Positions 54,201-63,052 of a stretch of DNA of 64,000 bases are shown here, piece after piece. The stretch comes from Kastovskya adunca ATA6-11-RM4 (lineage in GTDB: Bacteria; Cyanobacteriota; Cyanobacteriia; Cyanobacteriales; Coleofasciculaceae), in contig JAHHHJ010000010.1 in assembly GCA_019359445.1 (NCBI GenBank), forward strand, positions 124,001 through 188,000. Reading direction: 5' to 3'. The notes beneath the pieces are model-generated. The model worked only from the letters and a program-made list of their open reading frames with translations, did not search any database and was not told the DNA's origin. Both the position numbers and the translations under genes were made by a program. The first letter of the stretch is position 1, and every line of letters starts with the position of its first letter.

Positions 54201-54536
54201 TTAGTACTTCACCTGATCGGCAATCCACTGGAGGTAGGGCTGAGAACCTGCAACAACCGGGAGCGCAATGATTTCTGGAACGTCGTAGGAATGGAGTTCG
54301 CAAATTCTCTTCTCTAAAGCCGGAAACGCCGCCTTGTCAGTCTTAATCAGCAGTTGCCACTCGTCTTCAGAATTTACCTCACCCTCCCAGGTGTAGATGG
54401 AATGGATGGGGAGCAAATTCACACAAGCCGCGAGTTGCTCTTTAACCAAAGCTTGGGCGATCGCTTCCCCCATCTCCTTCGAGGGTGTTGTTACCATCAC
54501 CACAACCGCGCTCATTGTGCCTTCTTGCTCTGTCAC
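54201..54536 (-). CDS. cutA: Divalent-cation tolerance protein CutA
   Basis: A 111-residue trimeric CutA1-like protein (VVVMVTTPSKEMGEAIAQALVKEQLAACVNLLPIHSIYTWEGEVNSEDEWQLLIKT). The conserved E-W-x-L and the C-terminal YDVPEIIALPVVAGSQPYLQWI are typical. It was linked to copper tolerance in E. coli, but the molecular function is not settled; it resembles PII proteins in fold. It precedes the hypothetical membrane gene by 26 bases and follows the pentapeptide gene by 12 bases. Confidence 0.93.
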   Translation of the reverse strand: MTEQEGTMSAVVVMVTTPSKEMGEAIAQALVKEQLAACVNLLPIHSIYTWEGEVNSEDEWQLLIKTDKAAFPALEKRICELHSYDVPEIIALPVVAGSQPYLQWIADQVKY

Positions 54537-54548
54537 CCTAGCTACTCC

Positions 54549-55406
54549 TCACATCGCGGTTAAATAGGATACCTCTTCTGTAGCTTCCTCCATCACCATT
54601 CCCCCCGGTAGCACTTCCTCCAGGTTGATACCCGTTAACATTGCCTGACTCAAGTCAGCATAAGTCAACTTGGCTCTCGTCAAAACTGTCCAAGCCAGAT
54701 TTGCTTCCTCCAAAGACGCTCTGGTTAGGTTAGCTCCTGTCAAATCCGCCCTTTTCAAATTAGCCCGACACAGATTCGCCTCGCTCAAATCCGCCGCCAC
54801 CAAATTAGCTCCCTCCAGATTTGCCCCATTCAATCTAGCTTCCCTGAGATTAACCCCCTCTAAATCTACGCCTCCTAGATCTACTCCTTTCATACAAGCC
54901 TTGTACAAGTTGACGCTATTGAGAGATGCTCCATACAATCGCGCCCCTACCAACCTCGCTTCCGACAAATTTGCCCAATTCAGGTTAACCCCACTGAGGT
55001 TAGTGTCCCGCAGGTTCCCCCTCTCCAAATTTGCCCCACAGAGATTTGCCCCCCACAAGTTAGCACCTCTAAGATTAGTTGCACTAAGATTGGCACCACT
55101 AAGTTTAGATCTGGGCAGTTTGGACTTCACCATAAACGCCCCACTGAGATTAGTTTTTGTCAAGTCAGTTTCTACCAACTTTGCTTCACTCAGCTTAACA
55201 AAGCTCAAATTTGCCCAGTTAAGTTGTGCCTCACTCAAGTCAGACTTGGTTAAAAATGCCCGACTGAAATCAGCTCCCTTCAAATTGGCTCCGCTCAGGT
55301 TGATCCCAATGAGGGTAATGCCTCTGAGATCTGCCCCGCTCAGGTCTACACCAGCAAAGTCTCTGATTCCCTGCTCATAAAGTTTGAGGAGACGGTGTAC
55401 ATGCAT
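54549..55406 (-). CDS. Pentapeptide-repeat protein
   Basis: A 285-residue protein made of about 45 tandem pentapeptides of the form A(D/N)LxX, from about residue 18 to 262 (GVDLSGADLRGITLIGINLSGANLKGADF...). It folds as a right-handed quadrilateral beta helix. The N-terminus is short (MHVHRLLKLYEQGIRDFAG). Such proteins are abundant in cyanobacteria; functions are mostly unknown. It lies 12 bases before cutA on the same strand, so they may be cotranscribed. Confidence 0.92.
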   Translation of the reverse strand: MHVHRLLKLYEQGIRDFAGVDLSGADLRGITLIGINLSGANLKGADFSRAFLTKSDLSEAQLNWANLSFVKLSEAKLVETDLTKTNLSGAFMVKSKLPRSKLSGANLSATNLRGANLWGANLCGANLERGNLRDTNLSGVNLNWANLSEARLVGARLYGASLNSVNLYKACMKGVDLGGVDLEGVNLREARLNGANLEGANLVAADLSEANLCRANLKRADLTGANLTRASLEEANLAWTVLTRAKLTYADLSQAMLTGINLEEVLPGGMVMEEATEEVSYLTAM

Positions 55407-56303
55407 GTAGGCACTCCAGGTAGTTCATCGTTGGCGATGATTGTTTCAAATTCTATAAGTCCAGCTTTTTTTAGGATTAAGCTTACCCGTTCCTGCTACA
55501 AGCAGCCTAAGCATGATTGCTTTTGAATTCCGACTATTGCTGACTTATTGAATTATTAATTACAATTTTACTGCTCTATATAGGTAGGTTTCTGAGTCTA
55601 TTGAAACTCCGTTACAAATATTTTGTGAATATTTTTTAAACTAAATAAATTCAATTTATCAAAATAGTAAAAATAGTAATATTTTTCCGTAGCAATACGG
55701 ATATTCACTAGATTTTAAAATTTGCTCTACAGTAAATATTCGAGATTTTAGATAATCTTAGCTAGCTTTGTTTCTAATTAGTCACGAACAGTACCTTTAT
55801 ACCCAACAAGCCTAATTTTTTACACCTTTAGAGGATGAGGAGTTGTATAACAGTAGACCAGAAGCTAAGACAATGTGAGATCAATAAACTCGCTATGCAG
55901 GCGCACTGGCTTGTCATAGCTCACTAGCTACTTCTATAGAAGCAGATTTGGTGCCGTCTTCATCCCCCTAGGAGTACCTTTGCAAAGGGTAGCTAGGAAA
56001 GAGGCAAGTTGCTAGTTAAGTAACAAATACATTTAAATAAACTTTATCCAAAAGTCACTGAACCGACTCTATCCCCTACGCTCAGGCAAAAGATGGTCAG
56101 CATTTTTTCCACCGAGGGATGGAGAGAATTTTAGATATTATTATAAAAGGTTCAACATGGGTGGTTGCCGCCAGTTGAGGAGAAGCAAAAAATCTTTTTC
56201 CTCCTCTCCCCCACCGTCTTAGACAATCAAACGCAGACGATATAAACCTCGTTTGCCGCGAATCTCCTATCAGTTAATCTACCCTTACTCTTCAGAAGTA
56301 GGA
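55407..56303. other. Long AT-rich gene-free spacer
   Basis: About 900 bases with AT-rich stretches (especially 55550-55780). I see no ORF or RNA gene. An imperfect hairpin (GAGGAGAA...TTCCTCCTC, near 56176-56207) lies about 100 bases beyond the stop of the HTH gene and could serve as its terminator. Promoters for the divergent pentapeptide gene are expected at the left edge. Confidence 0.55.
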
Positions 56304-57290
56304 CTAGTTCTGTAGGTTTTCCTGGCGCATGGGTAACAAGGAATAAACCTGACCATCCATCAACAGTCTAGTAATTCCTTTGGCATGTAGATGAGAAGAG
56401 GTTTTTTGTAACATCTGCCCATCTGGGACTTTAATTACCCGCTGAGAACGATTGGAAAAACGCCGTGCTACCCGGTGGTTGTCAAACACAGGCAAGGTCT
56501 TCTCCTGCACTTCCTCCGCCGGAATTGTGCCCAAGTCACTAAAATCCTTTAACGGTCGAGCAATTAACTCGGCAGCTTTATCTACAACCAAATAACAAGT
56601 TTTTGGAAACGATGCCTGAGATATGGGCAGCACTTGCACAAGGCTGTTGCGTTTTTGTGGCAGGGTGACACGGGCATACTGACTTTCTGTGTCCGCTAGG
56701 TCATCGTCCTCATCCCAGTCATCGTCCTCATCCAAGTCTTCTAGCTCATCGTCGTCCTCATCCAAGTCTTCTAGCTCTTCTCCCAACATCTCTAAGACTT
56801 TGGGGCTTGGGGAAACAGCATGATTTTCCGGTGGAGGTATGATGGGACGCTCCGGCGGCAGCGGCTCCGCCTCCTCCAAGCGGTCATGTTGAGCCGAGGT
56901 TTCCTGTGATAAGGATTCGCTTAGCGCCGACTCTCTGGCTGCTGGAATAGGCGTAGAGGGACGTTTGCGCCGCCGTCGTTGGGAGGAGTCCAGTATCGGC
57001 ACTTCCCGAACAGGTACTTCTTGTACTTCTTCTTGACTAGCCGACTCGTTTTCTGGCGGCTTTATGGCTTCAGTAACCGCCTGGGAAGAGCTATTTTGAG
57101 TACGCCCAGAACGCTTTTGCTGAATTAAAACTTCATAGTCAGGCTCTGACAGGTTGCTTTTGAGCAGGCGGCTAATCGTGGAATTACTCACGCCATAACG
57201 ACCTGCCAGAGTAGAAGTGGTTTCTTCTGGCAGTCGATACAAGCTCAGAATATCTTTTTTGTCAGACTCAGATAATTTTCTAGGACTCAT
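56304..57290 (-). CDS. HTH protein with acidic tract (transposase-like DNA-binding domain)
   Basis: A 328-residue protein. Residues 7-50 (LSESDKKDILSLYRLPEETTSTLAGRYGVSNSTISRLLKSNL) form a helix-turn-helix like that of transposases or their descendants. A disordered, Pro/Arg-rich linker with RRRRKR (105-110) follows, then a highly acidic tract (171-200, repeated DLDEDDD). A conserved C-terminal domain of about 110 residues (SFPKTCYLVVDKAAELIARPLKDF ... SHLHAKGITRLLMDGQVYSLLP) ends it. Similar proteins occur across cyanobacteria, so it is not a live transposase. Function is unknown. Its start lies 9 bases after the stop of the membrane gene (57300-58328). Confidence 0.82.
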   Translation of the reverse strand: MSPRKLSESDKKDILSLYRLPEETTSTLAGRYGVSNSTISRLLKSNLSEPDYEVLIQQKRSGRTQNSSSQAVTEAIKPPENESASQEEVQEVPVREVPILDSSQRRRRKRPSTPIPAARESALSESLSQETSAQHDRLEEAEPLPPERPIIPPPENHAVSPSPKVLEMLGEELEDLDEDDDELEDLDEDDDWDEDDDLADTESQYARVTLPQKRNSLVQVLPISQASFPKTCYLVVDKAAELIARPLKDFSDLGTIPAEEVQEKTLPVFDNHRVARRFSNRSQRVIKVPDGQMLQKTSSHLHAKGITRLLMDGQVYSLLPMRQENLQN

Positions 57291-57299
57291 TCGGTGACC

Positions 57300-58328
57300 T
57301 CAAGCACGCTTGCGTACACCACGGCGGGAACGGCTCGACACATCATATTCTAGGGCGGCACCAATGGCAAATAGTACGCCGCTAAATACAAAAAATACCT
57401 CTAAAAGACCGCCACTTTCGTACTCTACAGCACGCGCTTCAATATATTTGAACCACATATCTGCAATGTATAGCGAAAAGGCAGCGGCGGCAATCATTCG
57501 CCAAGATTGGGCAAAACGCCCTCCCCAAAAGGCAAGTAACAGAGTAGAGGCAATAATCAAAAGAAAAATATCACCGAGGATATAGAGGAAATTGATCGGT
57601 CGAGCCAGGGGACTGAGAATACTTTCTAGATCTAGGATAAAGCTTGGAGGCTGTCTTACCCCATCCAAATCCGCTGCTGTTGTCGTTTCCCCTGTCGATA
57701 TGGGGGCAGGGGCAGCCTGGGTAGGGCTAGGTTTAACGATGGGCGAGGCAGAGGGAGATCCCTGTGTTGTTGAAGGTGCAGAGGCATCCACTTGGGCAGT
57801 CTCAGAACTGGCGGGTGTAGAGAAGAAAAGCCAAGCCGCAAAAATGATTCCAATTGCGCCAATTCCTGCTACGGTGACCCACTGCCATTTTTCCAAATTC
57901 AAGCGCCGAGGAAGAACAGCTAGCGTCATGCCCCAGCCGAGCAAAATATAGAACGCAATGTAAAACAAGTCAGCAGGCGATACATCGGGGTCAAGACCCC
58001 AGTACACTTCCCACCAACCAAAGAGCAAATTGCCGATGAAAAACGACAGCATTCCTAACCCAATGCCCAACCACACATTCCGTCCGCTAGCAATTTGAGG
58101 ACTTTGCCAATTTCTATAGCAGAGTAAAGCCGCCCCTAAGAAGGGCAGAGTTTCCAAGACATAGGTGCCAATCAAGTACCAAAAGGGACTGTCTTCTCCA
58201 GGGACATTGATGCTAAACAGCAAAAAAAATAACAGGGAGAATACTGCCCACCCTACTCCGATGTAGACAATGTTCTGACCGCTGAGAAGAGATTGAAAAC
58301 CGGATGGCTTGTCCGCAGAGGCACTCAT
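57300..58328 (-). CDS. Multi-pass membrane protein, hypothetical
   Basis: A 342-residue protein with about eight helices: 21-40, 50-70, 84-105, 118-140 and 150-170, then 245-266, 273-293 and 310-328. A long Pro/Ser/Thr/Ala-rich loop (171-225, such as PSTTQGSPSASPIVKPSPTQ) joins the two halves and is probably outside or flexible. Segment WEVYWGLDPDVSPADLFYIAFYILLGWGM is conserved-looking. No enzyme family is recognised. The stop is 9 bases before the start of the acidic HTH protein on the same strand, suggesting an operon. Confidence 0.8.
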   Translation of the reverse strand: MSASADKPSGFQSLLSGQNIVYIGVGWAVFSLLFFLLFSINVPGEDSPFWYLIGTYVLETLPFLGAALLCYRNWQSPQIASGRNVWLGIGLGMLSFFIGNLLFGWWEVYWGLDPDVSPADLFYIAFYILLGWGMTLAVLPRRLNLEKWQWVTVAGIGAIGIIFAAWLFFSTPASSETAQVDASAPSTTQGSPSASPIVKPSPTQAAPAPISTGETTTAADLDGVRQPPSFILDLESILSPLARPINFLYILGDIFLLIIASTLLLAFWGGRFAQSWRMIAAAAFSLYIADMWFKYIEARAVEYESGGLLEVFFVFSGVLFAIGAALEYDVSSRSRRGVRKRA

Positions 58329-58458
58329 AAGACTTCCTAAGATAACTGGTGTCGATGATTCTCCAGCCTTGAACGGGATGCTGAATGGTGAATTTCTACC
58401 TCAATCCAGTATTACATCTAGAGCTTAGACCGATTACAAAAGTTAAATATTTTCTTGT

Positions 58459-59118
58459 TTATCGCCAGAGTTTGCCTAAAGGAGATTGATTGAGCCACTC
58501 CAGAAATTGGTTGCGGTCAGAGGCTGGCATATCTTGCAAAATTTCTCCTACACCTTCTGCAAAATTAGCATTGCCAAAATATTCCTTACCGAGGCGATAC
58601 AGCTCTTGAAGCAAGGTGATTAGATGATGTTCTTCCCACTGAGGCACCTGAAGCGTTGTCAGGGGGTCCATGGTGAACAGATAGTTCACGGCTTCTGAGG
58701 TATCTGCCTGGGGAAAGTGCCACTGGCGAAAGACATCGGTAATATCTTTCTGAAATAATCCTGCCTGACGATTGCCTAAAAAATCTGCAATATCGATATA
58801 GACAGTTTGCAGCAACAAGATGCAGGCTTGAGTAAAGGGGAGGGCTTTGGTATCAGTGCCGACTTCACTGCCAAGTTGTTCTAAGCGAAGTTTCCCCCAG
58901 ACGCTGTAGCGGTCTGGTTCTTCTAGGAGCACACAGGCTTTACCGCGATTATCGGTAAGATCACGCCAGAAGGCTTTCGCTTCTTCTTGTTGATTGGCAG
59001 CAAAGACGCTAATCAAACGAAACGTCTGCCCCTGATAGCTCAGAACCGGGATTTGTTGCTCCCGCTTTGGGTGCTGAATTGTCGAAATTTCAACATCCTG
59101 CCGCTTCAGAATAAACAT
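58459..59118 (-). CDS. Npun_F0813-like cyanobacterial protein
   Basis: A protein of about 219 residues beginning MFILKRQDVEISTIQHPKREQQIPVLSYQGQTFRLISVF, which I recognise as a family restricted to cyanobacteria (Npun_F0813-like). It is soluble, with alpha/beta character and no known motif. I use ATG 59118; the frame extends to 59160. It follows the tRNA-Arg region on the opposite strand and precedes the membrane gene after about 130 bases. Function is unknown. Confidence 0.8.
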   Translation of the reverse strand: MFILKRQDVEISTIQHPKREQQIPVLSYQGQTFRLISVFAANQQEEAKAFWRDLTDNRGKACVLLEEPDRYSVWGKLRLEQLGSEVGTDTKALPFTQACILLLQTVYIDIADFLGNRQAGLFQKDITDVFRQWHFPQADTSEAVNYLFTMDPLTTLQVPQWEEHHLITLLQELYRLGKEYFGNANFAEGVGEILQDMPASDRNQFLEWLNQSPLGKLWR

Positions 59119-59391
59119 GACACTGGCAAATGACTCCTGAGCTGAAATCGGGGCGCACAATGCGAGGAATGGAATAAAGCAATTAGCAACTGTAATATCC
59201 AGACTGCGTAGGCTTTGGTTTCTTCTAAGTAGCGATCGCCTTGACTCTATACACTATCCTATATAAGTGCCTATTGATGGATGGTTTCCAGTGTACATTG
59301 ACCGTCAAGCCACTTGAAACGTTGAGTTAAAATTTGAATTGCTTTGCCTACCTCATCGCCGATACAATCTTTGATAATATAAGAGTCTTGT

Positions 59392-59465
59392 GGGTGCGTA
59401 ACTCAGGTGGATAGAGTAGCTGCCTTCTAAGCAGCGAGCCGCAGGTTCGAGTCCTGCCGCACCCG
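59392..59465 (+). tRNA. tRNA-Arg (anticodon UCU)
   Basis: The cloverleaf has acceptor GGGTGCG paired with CGCACCC, the D arm ACTCAGGTGGATAGAGT, the anticodon stem-loop GCTGCCTTCTAAGCAGC with anticodon TCT, and a T arm GCAGGTTCGAGTCCTGC. All stems pair well. The CCA end is not encoded. It reads AGA codons. Confidence 0.95.
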
Positions 59466-59777
59466 TTTCCTACAAATGAAAGTTTACTCCCGGTTGGCAA
59501 GTTGCCTGAAATTGTGCGGCTTGACAGAAATCATTCATGAGTGGAATTTTGGGAAATTGGGAGTTTCAGCAAAGCCCTAACTACAAATCAAGCACTCGCC
59601 GTGGCGCACAAGGCTTGCCTTATTGCTTAGGTTACCCAAATTTCCACAAACTGAATCACTCGCTTTAATACTAATACTCTCGTTACTACAGTAGGTTGAC
59701 CCTAAACTTTAGGTTTTGAGAGCAAAAAAATAATCCATGGAAGCCTTGTGGGAGAGGTTTCCATGGATTGTTTATCA
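59466..59777. other. Gene-free spacer between tRNA genes
   Basis: About 310 bases with no ORF or RNA. An imperfect inverted repeat (CCATGGAAGCC ... GGTTTCCATGG, near 59736-59765) lies immediately beyond the 3' end of tRNA-Thr and may act in its termination or processing. Confidence 0.55.
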
Positions 59778-59849
59778 AGCCCGTGGCGAGGATTGAACTC
59801 GCGACCTCACCCTTACCAAGGGTGTGCTCTACCACTGAGCTACACGGGC
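59778..59849 (-). tRNA. tRNA-Thr (anticodon GGU)
   Basis: On the minus strand: acceptor GCCCGTG with CACGGGC, D arm GCTCAGTGGTAGAGC, anticodon arm CACCCTTGGTAAGGGTG with anticodon GGT, and T arm GCGAGTTCAATCCTCGC. The cloverleaf is complete. It reads ACC/ACU. It is followed in the same direction by no other gene and lies 45 bases downstream of tRNA-Tyr. Confidence 0.95.
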
Positions 59850-59893
59850 GCAAAGAAGGAAAAAGTAATAATAACTTTTCCCTTCTAGTGAAG

Positions 59894-59975
59894 TGGGCCG
59901 AGCTGGATTTGAACCAGCGTAGGCGTAGCCAGCGGATTTACAGTCCGCCCCCATTAACCGCTCGGGCATCGACCC
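59894..59975 (-). tRNA. tRNA-Tyr (anticodon GUA)
   Basis: On the minus strand: acceptor GGGTCGA with TCGGCCC, anticodon loop CTGTAAA with GTA in GGACTGTAAATCC, and a long variable arm (GGCTACGCCTACGC region), as expected for bacterial class II tRNA-Tyr. The T arm is GCTGGTTCAAATCCAGC and the discriminator is A. It probably shares a transcript with tRNA-Thr. Confidence 0.95.
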
Positions 59976-60064
59976 ATTTGTCCCACGGTTAAACAGCATA
60001 ACATAGTCTTTAAGGAATTCAAATAAATGTTTGCAAGGAGTGTTATTCTCTCTCTCCTTGGTGG

Positions 60065-61270
<1,206 letters not shown>

Positions 61271-61465
61271 TCAATCTTAATTTAGGAGTACTGAAATTGG
61301 CAGCGACAAGAGCAATTGAAGGCAGCAATTTTCCTTAGGTTACACAACATCGAAGGAAAACCAGAGCAAGCCAGAGCCAGCTGAAAGAATTTTCACTGCT
61401 GACTTGCCCTCTCTATTTGGCTTATAAAGAGAATTTATTGGCTAGATCAGCCACCTGAGGAACGG

Positions 61466-61606
61466 TTAGCTCACGGTATAAGCAGTTTGCAGTGCCCACC
61501 AAAGGAGAAAGCCGATGCCGCCTAGCAATACAACCGCCGAGACAATAACTACGGTGGGTCTATCCGCTCCCTCAAATTTCATGATGCCACGGTTGAGATC
61601 TGACAT
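61466..61606 (-). CDS. 46-residue single-pass membrane protein
   Basis: A 46-codon gene, ATG 61606 to TAA 61466. The product begins MSDLNRGIMKFEGADRP and then has one strong membrane helix (TVVIVSAVVLLGGIGFLLWWALQ, about 18-40), ending TAYTVS. The sequence pattern and composition look like a conserved small thylakoid or inner-membrane protein of cyanobacteria. AGGAGAG lies about 15 bases upstream of the start. It is divergent from the SGNH gene and lies about 300 bases upstream of the CNNM gene. No function is known to me. Confidence 0.75.
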   Translation of the reverse strand: MSDLNRGIMKFEGADRPTVVIVSAVVLLGGIGFLLWWALQTAYTVS

Positions 61607-61819
61607 ATCTCTTAATTACTCTCCTATTTGAGCGTGGTAACAACTTGAATATATCCTGCTCTACTCTAACGAGCAAAATCTGTGAGCGTATAACTCGCAG
61701 GGGTGAATTGATTAGTGGAAATGGCACCTTTTAAAAAGCGATCGCCTTAACATAACCTTGACACCGCTACCTTAATTAGGACTCAGCTATTGTCTTGGGT
61801 ACTTGTAAGTTTTAAGAAC
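61607..61819. other. Gene-free spacer with an unexplained terminator at its right end
   Basis: About 210 bases between the 46-residue gene and the SGNH gene region. A TTGACA lies at 61758-61763, but no well-spaced -10 is seen. No ORF is recognised; a small RNA ending at the hairpin 61820-61841 is possible. Confidence 0.45.
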
Positions 61820-61841
61820 GGGATGTGATCCCATTTTTTTT
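61820..61841 (+). terminator. Orphan intrinsic terminator-like hairpin
   Basis: GGGAT-GTG-ATCCC followed by A and eight T residues is a compact terminator-like sequence reading plus. No plus-strand gene ends nearby on its left (the neighbour is a minus-strand gene), so it may end an unannotated small RNA, or act in the leader of the SGNH gene about 75 bases downstream. The stem is only 5 bases. Confidence 0.5.
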
Positions 61842-61915
61842 CGTCAATCGTGGCATTATGATCGCGCTCAAGTTTACATCCGCAACACGGGGACAACTAT
61901 GTCAGCATTGAAAGA

Positions 61916-62938
61916 TTGAGAGCGCAGGCATTGAGGAGTAGCAGATTGAGACTATTGCTGTTGAGTTTGGTGTTTGGGGTGGGGCTAGTAGTTGCCTTGG
62001 AGGTTGGCTTAAGGGTTCTATTTGGTTTTGGCAATCCCCTGACGTATATCTCCGACAAGGAAATTGGATATTTGCTTGCCCCTAATCAGCGCACGCGTCG
62101 CTTTGGCAATCGCATCATGATCAATGATTATTCAATGCGGAGTTCAACGATAGATGCGACGCGCTCTCCAGCGTGTCTGCGGGTGCTACTTTTAGGTGAT
62201 TCTGTTGCTAATGGTGCCTGGTGGACAGACCAGGACAAGACTCTCTCTGCTTTAATGACGCGACGCCTGAAAGTTGACTTACCGAGCTATCACGAGGTGG
62301 AAGTCCTCAATGCCTCTGCTAACTCTTGGGGCCCCCGGAATGAACTCGCCTATCTCAGGCGGTTTGGTACGTTTGAGGCTCAGGTGGTGGTGTTGCTGAT
62401 TAACACAGACGACTTATTTTCTACTGCACCAACGTCTATTCCTGTCGGACGCGATCGCAATTACCCTAGCAAAAAAAACCCCTCAGCCTTAGCGGAAGTA
62501 TTTGAGCGCTACTTTACGAAAGCTCCCCCTATCCCGGAAATGAAAGCGGTCAATAGTGAAGAAGGCGATCGCGTTGGGTTCAATTTGGAGGCAATCCGAC
62601 AAATTCAACAACAGGCTAGCAACGATGGTGCTCAGTTTCTCCTGGGTATGACACCGTTACTAAGAGAATTGGGCCAGCCTGGTTCCCGTGATTATGAGCA
62701 GCGAGCACGGTCGCGCCTGCTGGAACTGACACAAAAGGAACAAATTCCCTATCTAGATTTTCTACCCAGCTTTAACGATACTCCAGCCCCAGCGTCGTTG
62801 TACCGCGACCACATCCACCTCAGTCCTGAAGGTTACCAAAGAATCAATGGAGCGATCGCGCGATCGCTTCAGAAACTACTACAGCAATCTGAGGAGTCCT
62901 TTAATGAGGGCGACTCTAGGATCGGCACTGGAGACTAA
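61916..62938 (+). CDS. SGNH/GDSL-family hydrolase with N-terminal membrane anchor
   Basis: A protein of about 340 residues with an N-terminal helix (RLLLLSLVFGVGLVVALEVGLRVLF) and an SGNH domain: block I LLLGDSVANGAWW, block III NASANSWGPRNE, and block V YRDHIHLSPEGYQRI, with the catalytic Ser in GDS and the Asp/His in DHIHLS. It probably deacetylates or esterifies extracellular polysaccharide. The start is uncertain: TTG 61916 lacks a clear ribosome binding site, while an ATG at 61900 (MSALKD) is one frame away, ending in a stop at once. A start at TTG 61931 is also possible. Confidence 0.8.
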   Translation: MRAQALRSSRLRLLLLSLVFGVGLVVALEVGLRVLFGFGNPLTYISDKEIGYLLAPNQRTRRFGNRIMINDYSMRSSTIDATRSPACLRVLLLGDSVANGAWWTDQDKTLSALMTRRLKVDLPSYHEVEVLNASANSWGPRNELAYLRRFGTFEAQVVVLLINTDDLFSTAPTSIPVGRDRNYPSKKNPSALAEVFERYFTKAPPIPEMKAVNSEEGDRVGFNLEAIRQIQQQASNDGAQFLLGMTPLLRELGQPGSRDYEQRARSRLLELTQKEQIPYLDFLPSFNDTPAPASLYRDHIHLSPEGYQRINGAIARSLQKLLQQSEESFNEGDSRIGTGD

Positions 62939-63052
62939 GGATTAGCAAAGGGGAGGATTGGCGAGGTGGGCAAAAAGGCCTCTTTTCTCACCGTTCGCTG
63001 CTGATCAATCTAAGCGACTTCCCCTTCAACCCAGTGAAGCAGGAGTAATTGG

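Noticed and set aside
54670-55380. Plus-strand ORF of 236 codons opposite the pentapeptide gene
   Set aside because: It is a low-complexity shadow of the pentapeptide repeats; composition is not protein-like and the minus-strand frame is clearly coding.
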